Source: CBDTYW01 sp965364735
Lineage (GTDB): Bacteria; Actinomycetota; Nitriliruptoria; Nitriliruptorales; Nitriliruptoraceae
Assembly: GCA_965364735.1 (NCBI GenBank)
Contig: CBDTYW010000245.1
Location: 1-5,382, forward strand
Length of the DNA: 5,382 bases
Reading direction: 5' to 3'
Made by a program: the position numbers and the translations under genes. Below the pieces are notes generated by a model. The model saw nothing but the letters and a program-made list of their open reading frames with translations, was not told the origin of the DNA and made no database searches. Numbering within the stretch: the stretch's first letter is position 1; every line of letters starts with the position of its first letter. Below, piece after piece: positions 1 to 5,091 of this stretch.

Positions 1-524
1 GGGATCGTCGTGGGCGCGCCCCGTCCGATGCCGACGGTCACGGCGCGTGCACGCTCGGCGGCGGGCGACCCGACGACGTGGGGGCCGGCGACCAGCGCCC
101 GGACGATGATCTTGCCCTCGACCGTCGAGGTGACCGCGACGACCTGACGGCCGCGGGCCATCCGGATCTTGTCGGTGATGGCGCTTGCGTCGAGCCAGCC
201 GGAGCCGAGCGCTCCGTCGAGTTCGATGACCATCTTGCCGGCCGCCTCCTGCACGACGCCGACGAGCATCGTCCGGGGGCGCTGGACCAGGGTCAGGGAG
301 AGCGCGTTGATGCGCTCCATCTCGTCGATCTCGACCTCGACGTCGACAAGGTCGTCGGCGACGAAGCCACGGACCAGGTCCGGTTGCACGAACGCGGACT
401 CCGCGTTGGCGGTTCGCCCGGTCGCGGTGAGGCGGACCTCGCGCTCGGTGGCGTTGTCGGTGCCCACGAACTGGGCGAAGCCGAAGCCTCTGGGATGCGG
501 GCGGAATCGAGCGCGGACGATCAC
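1..524 (-). CDS. RNB-family (RNase II/R-like) 3'-5' exoribonuclease, N-terminal part, truncated by the window edge
   Basis: The first 174 residues are visible; the rest lies beyond base 1. The protein opens with a cold-shock-like OB fold: HPRGFGF at residues 10-16 matches the RNP1-type RNA-binding motif at the N-terminus of RNase R/RNase II proteins. It is followed by ESAFVQP (42-48) and GFVADDLVDVEV (53-64), the 'present the protein, GD/DD-V-V' part of that fold. A second small beta domain begins at about 77-92 (LTLVQRPRTMLVGVV), as in RNase R where a R-x-x-x-x-VG strand opens the second OB domain. The catalytic RNB domain, with its aspartate cluster, is not in view, so activity cannot be judged. 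Family members degrade RNA 3' to 5' in the cytoplasm. The GTG start at 524 is chosen because GGAG lies 7 bases upstream (532-535). An in-frame ATG at 572 has no ribosome site and poor coding bias behind it. The gene is divergent from the NYN-domain gene. The coding region is certain; the family call is good but rests on the N-terminal domains only. Confidence 0.6.
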   Translation of the reverse strand, partial: MIVRARFRPHPRGFGFAQFVGTDNATEREVRLTATGRTANAESAFVQPDLVRGFVADDLVDVEVEIDEMERINALSLTLVQRPRTMLVGVVQEAAGKMVIELDGALGSGWLDASAITDKIRMARGRQVVAVTSTVEGKIIVRALVAGPHVVGSPAAERARAVTVGIGRGAPTTI

Positions 525-531
525 TTCAGGG

Positions 532-535
532 CTCC
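532..535 (-). promoter_or_regulatory. Shine-Dalgarno deciding the exoribonuclease start
   Basis: GGAG on the minus strand lies 7 bases before the GTG at 524-522. No comparable site precedes the alternative in-frame ATG at 572-570, so this site decides the start. Confidence 0.55.
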
Positions 536-549
536 GGTGAGCGGGGTGT

Positions 550-576
550 TGCCGATGCCCGGCGGAGGGCATGGCA
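550..576. promoter_or_regulatory. Dyad in the divergent exoribonuclease/NYN promoter region
   Basis: ATGCCC (555-560) and GGGCAT (567-572) form a perfect inverted repeat around the 6-base spacer GGCGGA. After one unpaired base (554), TGCC (550-553) pairs with GGCA (573-576), giving ten pairs in 27 bases. It lies between the GTG start of the minus-strand gene (524) and the preferred start of the plus-strand gene (616). It could be an operator or a hairpin in a 5' leader. No TAnnnT-type -10 is visible in this stretch. The role is inferred. Confidence 0.35.
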
Positions 577-615
577 CGCTGGCTGGGCCACGCCGAACGA
601 CGACGGGACAACGCG

Positions 616-1041
616 ATGGTGCCGCACGGTACGACCAGCGTCGCCGTCGTGGATCTCGAGAACCTCGCCCGGCGTCAGCGCGGTGGCGTGGTCGACACCG
701 CGGGCGGCGATCTGAGCGACCTGCTCGACGCCCATCTGCCTGCTGGCTGCGTGCGTGTCGGGGCAGCCGCGACACGCTCCGCTGACCGGTTCCGCGAGGT
801 GACGCTGGACGATCTGCAGGTCACCGACGACGGCCCTGACGGTGCGGACCGACGTCTTCTCGCGATTCTGCGGGAGCTCCCGAGCACCGTCGACGATGTC
901 TGGATCGTGTCCGGCGACGCCCGGTTCGCCCACCGAGCGCTGATGCTGAGCCGTCAGGGCGTCCGCGTGACCGTGCTCGCCAAGCCGGGCTCGCTTGCCC
1001 CACGCCTCGCCCGAGCCGCGACCCGAGTGATCGCTTGCTGA
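616..1041 (+). CDS. NYN/PIN-like domain protein, putative ribonuclease
   Basis: This is a 141-residue protein consisting almost only of a PIN/NYN-like Rossmann domain. A first beta strand ends in an acidic residue (VAVVDLENL, residues 9-17, D13). A helix carries DGPDGADRRLL (72-82, D75/D78), a typical position for the second acidic site. A late strand has VSGDARF (98-104, D101), the hallmark S-G-D of NYN proteins. It is followed by a helix, QGVRVTVLA (114-122), and a final serine-leucine helix (SLAPRLARAATRVI). This arrangement matches the metal-dependent RNase fold of NYN (LabA/YacP-like) proteins; RNA cleavage is inferred from family, not shown. ATG 616 is preferred, with CGGGA 7 bases upstream. 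ATG 571 is possible, but its GGAGG is only 2 bases away and codons 571-615 look non-coding. GTG 619 is also possible. It is divergent from the exoribonuclease and followed after about 86 bases by the DedA gene's probable ribosome site, so co-transcription is possible. Confidence 0.7.
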   Translation: MVPHGTTSVAVVDLENLARRQRGGVVDTAGGDLSDLLDAHLPAGCVRVGAAATRSADRFREVTLDDLQVTDDGPDGADRRLLAILRELPSTVDDVWIVSGDARFAHRALMLSRQGVRVTVLAKPGSLAPRLARAATRVIAC

Positions 1042-1045
1042 GCGG

Positions 1046-1114
1046 ATGGCGTCGAGGATGACCGTCCGAGCGCCGCGTCGGGCACCCTGTCCCCACTTCT
1101 CCGGACACCGCTGA
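1046..1114 (+). other. Possible 22-codon leader ORF before the DedA gene
   Basis: ATG 1046 opens a 22-codon reading frame in the gap after the NYN gene. It is arginine- and proline-rich with no recognisable domain. Its TGA (1112-1114) ends three bases before GAGG at 1117-1120, which precedes the ATC codon at 1128. This spacing would suit translational coupling, but no strong ribosome site is seen before ATG 1046. It may be a chance ORF in GC-rich DNA. Confidence 0.15.
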
Positions 1115-1116
1115 CC

Positions 1117-1120
1117 GAGG
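1117..1120 (+). promoter_or_regulatory. Shine-Dalgarno pointing to an ATC codon at 1128
   Basis: GAGG is followed by a 7-base spacer and then ATC at 1128-1130, in frame with the DedA protein. From 1128 to 1241 the frame is open and about 34 of 38 codons end in G or C, as expected for real coding sequence. No ATG, GTG or TTG exists in this frame between the upstream TGA (1059-1061) and GTG 1242. Translation may therefore begin at ATC 1128 (a rare AUC start) or CTG 1158. Confidence 0.35.
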
Positions 1121-1241
1121 TCCTGCCATCGCCCCCGCTGACGACCATGCTTCCGACCTGACGGCGCACGAGGACCGCCTCGACGTCGAAGGGCACCTCA
1201 ACCGCGTCATCGACGAGGCGACCGTCTGGCAGCCGAGCGCC

Positions 1242-1901
1242 GTGCAGCTCCGCGCCGGTGTCGGCGCGGCGATTCTGCGCCTCGTGCTGCCGATCGCTGC
1301 GCTGGCCGCGATCGTCGCGCTCCAGGACGACCACCTTCCGTTCCTGACGCTGATCCGCCCGGGCAAGGAGTTCCTGCTGCTCGGGGGCGGCCGCTTCAAG
1401 ACGTCTGGCGATCCGAACCTGCTGTGGCTGTTCCTCGCCTACATCCCGCTCGGGATCGGGTTGGCGTCCGCGCCGTTCTTCGTCATCGGCCGCGGGTACC
1501 GCGAGAAGATCGAGGACGGAGAGGGCCCGGAGTGGCTCGACAAGATGATCCCGCCGGACAAGCTCGTCGTGGCCCAGCGGATGATCGCCAAGCGCGGCCC
1601 GGTCCTGGCGATCCTCGGGCGCCTCGCGGCCCAGTCGCCGGCCTTGATCGGTGCCGCTGCCGGGACGTCGCGCACGCCCATGGCTCGCTTCCTCATCGCC
1701 GACGCGATCGGCGCCGTGCTGGCCTTCATCGCATTCGTCGCGATCGGCTACGCGCTCGGCGCGGCCTACGAGTCCGCCGGACCCTGGTTGACCGGCGGGG
1801 CCGTCGTGCTGCTGCTCATCATCATCATGCTCGTCTCGAACTGGTTCCAGCGCGAGGCAGCAGCCGAAGCGGCCCTCGACGAGAAGCCCACGACCGACTG
1901 A
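1242..1901 (+). CDS. DedA-family (VTT domain) integral membrane protein
   Basis: DedA/SNARE-associated proteins are polytopic inner-membrane proteins; characterised members act in lipid flipping and proton-motive-force homeostasis. From GTG 1242 the protein has 219 residues. Likely membrane segments are at about 7-27, 60-83, 150-176 and 180-200. The conserved core runs GRGYREKIEDG (83-93), then LGRLAAQSPALIGAAAG (125-141), TPMARFLIADAIG (145-157) and IGYALG (168-173), following the DedA order of cytoplasmic loop, re-entrant R-x-x-P-like helix, alanine/glycine turn and final helices. A charged tail ends the protein. GTG 1242 is the first conventional start, but coding bias extends in frame at least to 1128, adding an acidic 38-residue N-terminus (DLTAHEDRLDVEGHL and onward). 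A better ribosome site precedes ATC 1128. The true N-terminus is thus probably longer (257 residues). It lies downstream of the NYN gene and converges with the lipoprotein gene across 10 bases. Substrate unknown. Confidence 0.8.
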   Translation: MQLRAGVGAAILRLVLPIAALAAIVALQDDHLPFLTLIRPGKEFLLLGGGRFKTSGDPNLLWLFLAYIPLGIGLASAPFFVIGRGYREKIEDGEGPEWLDKMIPPDKLVVAQRMIAKRGPVLAILGRLAAQSPALIGAAAGTSRTPMARFLIADAIGAVLAFIAFVAIGYALGAAYESAGPWLTGGAVVLLLIIIMLVSNWFQREAAAEAALDEKPTTD

Positions 1902-1911
1902 GTCGACGTCG

Positions 1912-2379
1912 TCACAGCGCCGGGCAGCCGCCCGTCTCCGCGGACTCCTGCAGTGACATCGGTCGTGTGTCGTAGGTCGCCCACGCCCCGGACTCGTGCT
2001 CGACGCACAACGTGAACTCGACCTGGTCGGCGTTGTATCGGTAGCCCGCGAGGCGGTTGCCCTCGGTGAGCTCGATCTCCGCCGGCTCGAGCGAGGCGAT
2101 GACGTCGGCGAGGTCCCGCGGGTAGTCGCCACCGCGGTAGTACCGCTCGAGACCGGGAGCGACGCGGCGGACGTCGAGGCGCACGCCGTTCAACGCATCG
2201 CTCGGCTCGGCAGCCGTGGTCGCCTCGGCGTCGACGGACGGGAAGATCGACGTCGGGCTGGCCGTCGTCGCCTCGTCCGCAGGATCTGCGGTCTCGACGC
2301 CGCCGCCACAGGCCGCCACGGCCAGCACGAGCGCAAGCCCGGCGATCAGTCGGCTCGGCGTGGTCATGGTCGTGTTCAT
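1912..2379 (-). CDS. Lipoprotein with pilin-like C-terminal domain
   Basis: This 155-residue precursor has an N-terminal signal (LIAGLALVLAVAAC) with lipobox V-A-A-C at residues 21-24, so Cys24 should be lipidated and the protein held on the outer face of the membrane. An Ala/Thr/Asp/Glu-rich linker covers about 25-63. The remaining 90 residues contain LERYYRGGDYPRDLADV (77-93), a tyrosine pair in GYRYNADQVEFTLCVE (112-127), GAWATYDT (131-138) and a terminal GGCPAL. This succession (Y-Y-x-x-G-x-YP, then Y-x-L-C-V, then Gly-Cys near the end) resembles the globular part of type IV pilins and type II pseudopilins. Cys125 and Cys152 could form a disulfide. It lacks the hydrophobic pilin N-helix, so it is not itself a pilin. 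ATG 2379 is chosen because GAGG (2385-2388) lies 5 bases upstream; an ATG nine codons earlier lacks this. It is divergent from the wall-anchored lipase, and a shared role is possible but unproven. The lipoprotein call is strong; the domain likeness is moderate. Confidence 0.8.
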   Translation of the reverse strand: MNTTMTTPSRLIAGLALVLAVAACGGGVETADPADEATTASPTSIFPSVDAEATTAAEPSDALNGVRLDVRRVAPGLERYYRGGDYPRDLADVIASLEPAEIELTEGNRLAGYRYNADQVEFTLCVEHESGAWATYDTRPMSLQESAETGGCPAL

Positions 2380-2403
2380 CGATACCTCGTGCGTCCGCCG
2401 CAG

Positions 2404-2424
2404 CATGCCGCGTCACGTGGCATG
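2404..2424. promoter_or_regulatory. Inverted repeat in the divergent lipoprotein/lipase promoter region
   Basis: CATGCC (2404-2409) and GGCATG (2419-2424) are perfect inverted 6-base arms around a 9-base spacer that itself contains CACGTG-like sequence (CACGTGG, 2414-2420). It lies 25 bases upstream of the lipoprotein ATG and 86 bases upstream of the lipase GTG. It may be an operator for one or both genes. Short arms make chance occurrence plausible. Confidence 0.25.
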
Positions 2425-2495
2425 TGCCTCGGTTCTTGGGACGTTGGCTACCGTCGGATCCGTGCGTGGTGCCGGTTCGGTCACGCCCACGCGTC

Positions 2496-2503
2496 GGGAA
2501 GGG
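2496..2503 (+). promoter_or_regulatory. Shine-Dalgarno deciding the lipase start
   Basis: GGGAAGGG is followed by six bases and then GTG at 2510-2512, where a typical signal peptide begins. The frame stays open upstream to 2216, but that part runs antisense to the lipoprotein gene and encodes no recognisable N-terminus. Confidence 0.6.
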
Positions 2504-2509
2504 TGCAGG

Positions 2510-3709
2510 GTGGCACGCATTCGGACATTGGTGGTGCCGCTCGTGTTCACGTGCGTGGTGACGGCCTCCGGGACCTTCGCATCGGCTGCTGCTCCCACGC
2601 AGGATGACCCGCCGTACAGCGTCGACGAGGCGGATCTGGCGGCGGGGCTGGACTGCCCGGACACCTTCGGCCAGACGGGCCCGGACGACGAGGTGCTCCT
2701 GCTGGTCCACGGCACCTTCACCGCCGGCCACGAGCAGTACGACTGGAACTACGGCGTCTACCTGCCGGACCGCGGCATCGACTTCTGCATCGTGACGTAC
2801 CCGGACCGCGGGTTCGGTGACATGCAGGAGAGCGCCGAGTACGTCGTGTGGGCGATCAACGAGATCCATGCCCGCTCCGGTCGACCGGTCGACGTCGTCG
2901 GGCACTCACAGGGCGGCTTGCTGCCGCGGTGGGCCGCCACGTTCTGGCCATCGGTGCGTGAGGCCACCGACGACATGATCCTCATCGCCGGCCCCCACCA
3001 CGGCACGTCTGCCGGTGGCTTCGACGCGGACCAGAACCCTGCGGGGATGCCGCCGGTCTTCTGGCAGTTCAACGCCCAGTCGAACTTCTTCCGGGCGCTC
3101 AACGCGGGCGACGAGACCCCGGGCGACATCGACTGGACGCAGATCTACACCCTGCAGGACGAGCTCGTGCAGCCGTCTGCACCGGTCCCGACGGCCGCGC
3201 TCGACTTCGGTGTCGACAACGCGAAGGTGACGAACGTCCTCATCCAGGACGTGTGCCCCGCCCGCGTCGTCGACCACCTGACGATCGGCACGACCGACCT
3301 GCTGGCGTTCGACATGGTCGTCGCTGCGGCCACCAACGACGGTCCGCTCGACGTCGCCGCGATGGGCCTCGGACCCGGCTGCAACGTGGCGCTGAACCTC
3401 GTCGGCGATCCCGCGCAGCTTCCGGCGCAGTTCGCGGCATTCGAGACGGCGTTCGCGCAGAGCCAGCAGATCGGCTTCGGCACCCCCGGCCTCGTCGGCG
3501 AGGAACCGCCGCTCAAGGCCTACGCCGACCCGGACGCGCAGACCGAGCCTGATCCGGCACCCACCACCGAGTCGCCGGCCCCGAATCCCTCGTCATCGAC
3601 ACCCGACAGCACGGGCGACCCCTCTTCAGAGCTCCCGGCGACCGGCGGTGGACTCGCCGTCGCGGCGCTCGGCGTCCTCAGCGCAGGGGCGCTTCGTCGA
3701 CGACGTTGA
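2510..3709 (+). CDS. Secreted, wall-anchored CALB-type lipase/esterase (LPATG protein)
   Basis: This 399-residue alpha/beta-hydrolase is predicted to cleave carboxylic esters or lipids outside the cell. A signal peptide covers residues 1-27 (cleavage likely near ASA-A). The catalytic part (about 45-340) follows Candida antarctica lipase B in order and spacing. HGT has T69 at the CALB oxyanion T40 position. GHSQGG contains nucleophile S133 (CALB S105) and oxyanion Q134 (Q106). LQDELVQP holds D217 (D187) and VVDH holds H256 (H224). Triad spacings are 84 and 39 residues, against 82 and 37 in CALB. Cys49/Cys93 and Cys249/Cys291 match CALB disulfides 22-64 and 216-258; the third CALB disulfide is missing. 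A Pro/Ser/Thr linker (about 341-374), LPATG (375-379), a short hydrophobic stretch and RRRR form a sortase sorting signal, so the enzyme should be linked to the wall. No sortase gene is in view. GTG 2510 is supported by a strong ribosome site. Substrate range is unknown. The gene is divergent from the lipoprotein gene. Confidence 0.88.
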   Translation: MARIRTLVVPLVFTCVVTASGTFASAAAPTQDDPPYSVDEADLAAGLDCPDTFGQTGPDDEVLLLVHGTFTAGHEQYDWNYGVYLPDRGIDFCIVTYPDRGFGDMQESAEYVVWAINEIHARSGRPVDVVGHSQGGLLPRWAATFWPSVREATDDMILIAGPHHGTSAGGFDADQNPAGMPPVFWQFNAQSNFFRALNAGDETPGDIDWTQIYTLQDELVQPSAPVPTAALDFGVDNAKVTNVLIQDVCPARVVDHLTIGTTDLLAFDMVVAAATNDGPLDVAAMGLGPGCNVALNLVGDPAQLPAQFAAFETAFAQSQQIGFGTPGLVGEEPPLKAYADPDAQTEPDPAPTTESPAPNPSSSTPDSTGDPSSELPATGGGLAVAALGVLSAGALRRRR

Positions 3710-3725
3710 CCGTCGCGTGCAGGGC

Positions 3726-3828
3726 CGAGTGTGCGATCAGCTGCGGGATCTCGGTGAGTGTGCGATGACCTGCCCTCATCGACGGTCCGCGCACAGTCGG
3801 CGGCGGGGCGCTGGTCAGCGCACAGTCG
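3726..3828. repeat. Four-copy 19-bp mosaic repeat, two direct plus two inverted units
   Basis: Units 1 (3726-3744, CGAGTGTGCGATCAGCTGC) and 2 (3755-3773, TGAGTGTGCGATGACCTGC) are direct copies, 16 of 19 bases alike. Units 3 (3781-3799) and 4 (3810-3828) are inverted; read on the minus strand they are CGACTGTGCGCGGACCGTC and CGACTGTGCGCTGACCAGC, also 16 of 19 alike. Units 2 and 4 share 15 of 19. Both pairs repeat at exactly 29 bases. The whole element is an imperfect inverted repeat filling most of the 127-bp gap between two convergent genes. As RNA, unit 2 could pair with 3 and unit 1 with 4. It may be a two-way terminator or transcript-end hairpin, or a REP/BIME-like mobile palindromic element. 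There is no T-tract, so it is not a classic intrinsic terminator. Confidence 0.75.
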
Positions 3829-3836
3829 CGCGGAGA

Positions 3837-4982
3837 TCAGAAGCCCATTGAGCGGCCGATGATCTCCTTCATGATCTCGTTCGTGCCGGCGTAGATCGAC
3901 TGGACGCGGCTGTCGACGAAGGCGCGGGCGATCGGGTACTCGCGCATGAAGCCGTAGCCGCCGTGCAGCTGGACGCAGTTGTTGACGACGTCATTGAGCA
4001 GGTCCGTCGTCCAGTACTTCACCATCGCCGCTTCCTCGATCGTGAGCTCGCCGGCGATGTGCTTGGTGATGCAGTCGTCGACGAACAGGCGCGCCACCGT
4101 GATGGCGGTCTTCATCTCGGCGAGCTTGAAGCGGGAGTTCTGGAACTTGCCGATCGGGCGCCCGAAGGCCTCGCGCTCCTTGCAGTACGCGATCGTCATC
4201 TCGAGCGCGGCCTCGGCGCCGGCCATCGCCCCGACGCCGACCGACAGACGCTCCTGGGGGAGCGCCTCCATCAGGTAGATGAAGCCCATGCCCTCCTCGC
4301 CGAGCAGGTTCTCCGCCGGCACGTGGACGTCCGAGAAGTTCAGCTCGGCGGTGTCCTGTGCGAGCATCCCGATCTTCTCGAGCTTGCGGCCGCGGGTGAA
4401 CCCGGCCATTCCTTCCTCGACGATCAGCAGCGACATCCCGCGGTGCGACTCGCCGGGGTCGGTCTTCGCGACGACGATCACGACGTCGGCGTGGATGCCG
4501 TTGGTGATGAAGGTCTTGGAGCCGTTGAGGATGTAGCTGCCGTCGTCCTTCTTGATCGCGGTCGTCGCGACGGCGCCGAGGTCAGATCCGGTGCCGGGCT
4601 CGGTCATGGCGATCGCGGTGACGAGATCGCCGGAGACCATGCCCGGGAAGAAACGCGCCTTCTGATCGTCGGAGGCGTACTTCTTGAAGTACGGCACGAC
4701 GACGTCGTTGTGCAGGGCGAAGCCCACGCCGGAGGCTCCGGACGTCGCGGTCTCCTCGGTGATGATCGCGTTGAACCGGAAGTCGTCGATCCCGCCGCCG
4801 CCGTACTCCGCGGGCACGTCGGTGCACAGCAGGCCCTGGGCGCCGCCCTTGTTCCAGAGCTCACGCGGCACGATCCCGTCGCGCTCCCACTGCTCGTGGA
4901 ACGGGACGACCTCGTTCGCGAAGAACCGCTTGACGGACTCGCGGAACGCGTCGTGTTCCTCGGTGAAGATCGTGCGGGCCAT
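3837..4982 (-). CDS. Acyl-CoA dehydrogenase, long-chain/isovaleryl-type active site
   Basis: This complete 381-residue FAD enzyme has normal family length and catalyses alpha,beta-dehydrogenation of acyl-CoA, the first step of beta-oxidation or of branched-chain acyl-CoA breakdown, in the cytoplasm, passing electrons to ETF. The three-domain family order is clear: an N-terminal helical part (TEEHDAFRESVKRFFANEVVP), signature 1 AMTEPGTGSDLGA (125-137), the beta domain with FITNG (158-162), KREAFGRPIG-like sequence (268-278), and C-terminal QLHGGYGFMREYPIARAFVD (338-357). The medium-chain-type base position in YxGT is alanine (A365), while LPQER supplies E244, the position of the catalytic glutamate in long-chain and isovaleryl enzymes. 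The C-terminal half reads closest to mammalian LCAD from memory. Start ATG 4982 has GGAG (4989-4992) six bases upstream. A palindrome at 5044-5070 in the upstream region suggests repression by a TetR-like regulator. Substrate chain length cannot be read with confidence. Confidence 0.95.
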   Translation of the reverse strand: MARTIFTEEHDAFRESVKRFFANEVVPFHEQWERDGIVPRELWNKGGAQGLLCTDVPAEYGGGGIDDFRFNAIITEETATSGASGVGFALHNDVVVPYFKKYASDDQKARFFPGMVSGDLVTAIAMTEPGTGSDLGAVATTAIKKDDGSYILNGSKTFITNGIHADVVIVVAKTDPGESHRGMSLLIVEEGMAGFTRGRKLEKIGMLAQDTAELNFSDVHVPAENLLGEEGMGFIYLMEALPQERLSVGVGAMAGAEAALEMTIAYCKEREAFGRPIGKFQNSRFKLAEMKTAITVARLFVDDCITKHIAGELTIEEAAMVKYWTTDLLNDVVNNCVQLHGGYGFMREYPIARAFVDSRVQSIYAGTNEIMKEIIGRSMGF

Positions 4983-5028
4983 GTGAGTCTCCGGCGGGTG
5001 CGGTCGGGTCAGACATCGTGAGCCACCG

Positions 5029-5059
5029 ACGCTAGCGCCCGAACGGAACGAATCGCCAA
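5029..5059 (-). promoter_or_regulatory. Candidate promoter of the acyl-CoA dehydrogenase gene
   Basis: On the minus strand TTGGCG (5059-5054) and TAGCGT (5034-5029, a TAnnnT -10) are separated by 19 bases, slightly long for a housekeeping promoter. The -35 falls inside the spacer of the palindrome at 5044-5070, so a bound repressor would block it. The implied leader is about 40 bases. Confidence 0.3.
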
Positions 5060-5070
5060 CATTCGTTCCG
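5044..5070. promoter_or_regulatory. Perfect 10-bp inverted repeat, probable operator
   Basis: CGGAACGAAT (5044-5053) and ATTCGTTCCG (5061-5070) are exact reverse complements around a 7-base spacer. It sits between the divergent acyl-CoA dehydrogenase and carbonic-anhydrase-like genes and overlaps the likely -35 of the former. GAACG/CGTTC half sites are common in TetR-family operators of actinobacteria, including those controlling fatty-acid and sterol catabolism. The regulator gene is not in this window. Confidence 0.6.
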
Positions 5071-5091
5071 GTGCGCTGTCGACGTCCGGTC

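Noticed and set aside
521..775. Minus-strand 84-codon ORF whose stop overlaps the exoribonuclease GTG
   Set aside because: The GTGA overlap looks like translational coupling, but the product is arginine-rich low-complexity sequence antisense to the NYN gene.
78..785. Plus-strand ORF of 235 codons over the exoribonuclease gene and the start of the NYN gene
   Set aside because: It is an Asp/Arg/Gly-rich frame antisense to a minus-strand gene with real domain motifs and then out of frame with the NYN gene; no ribosome site or domain. Typical mirror frame of GC-rich DNA.
526..933. Minus-strand ORF of 135 codons opposite the NYN gene
   Set aside because: The plus strand has a coherent NYN domain with S-G-D and acidic residues; the minus frame has no recognisable motif.
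1902..1911. Terminator between the convergent DedA and lipoprotein genes
   Set aside because: The gap is only 10 bases; it contains a short CGACGTCG palindrome but no stem-loop with T-tract.
954..2132. Long minus-strand ORF of 392 codons across the DedA gene
   Set aside because: Composition is Arg/Asp/Ser-rich without domains, and the plus strand encodes a clear membrane protein with family motifs.
2464..2492. GCGTGG/CCACGC inverted arms 17 bases apart before the lipase ribosome site
   Set aside because: Six-base arms of pure GC-type sequence with a long loop are expected by chance here; not strong enough for a regulatory call.
2216..2509. Upstream extension of the lipase frame to ATG 2216
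   Set aside because: It is antisense to the lipoprotein gene and would bury the signal peptide internally; GTG 2510 has a strong ribosome site and a proper signal sequence.
1766..2905. Minus-strand ORF of 379 codons spanning lipoprotein and lipase
   Set aside because: It crosses two real genes in the wrong frame and the intergenic promoter region; no motif.
3726..3828. CRISPR array interpretation of the 29-bp periodic repeats
   Set aside because: Only two units per orientation, repeats diverge by 3 of 19 bases, the gaps between units are about 10 bases, and the second pair is inverted; none of this fits a CRISPR array.
3963..5021. Plus-strand ORF of 352 codons opposite the acyl-CoA dehydrogenase
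   Set aside because: Asp/Arg/Val/Leu-rich mirror frame of a gene with full acyl-CoA dehydrogenase signatures.
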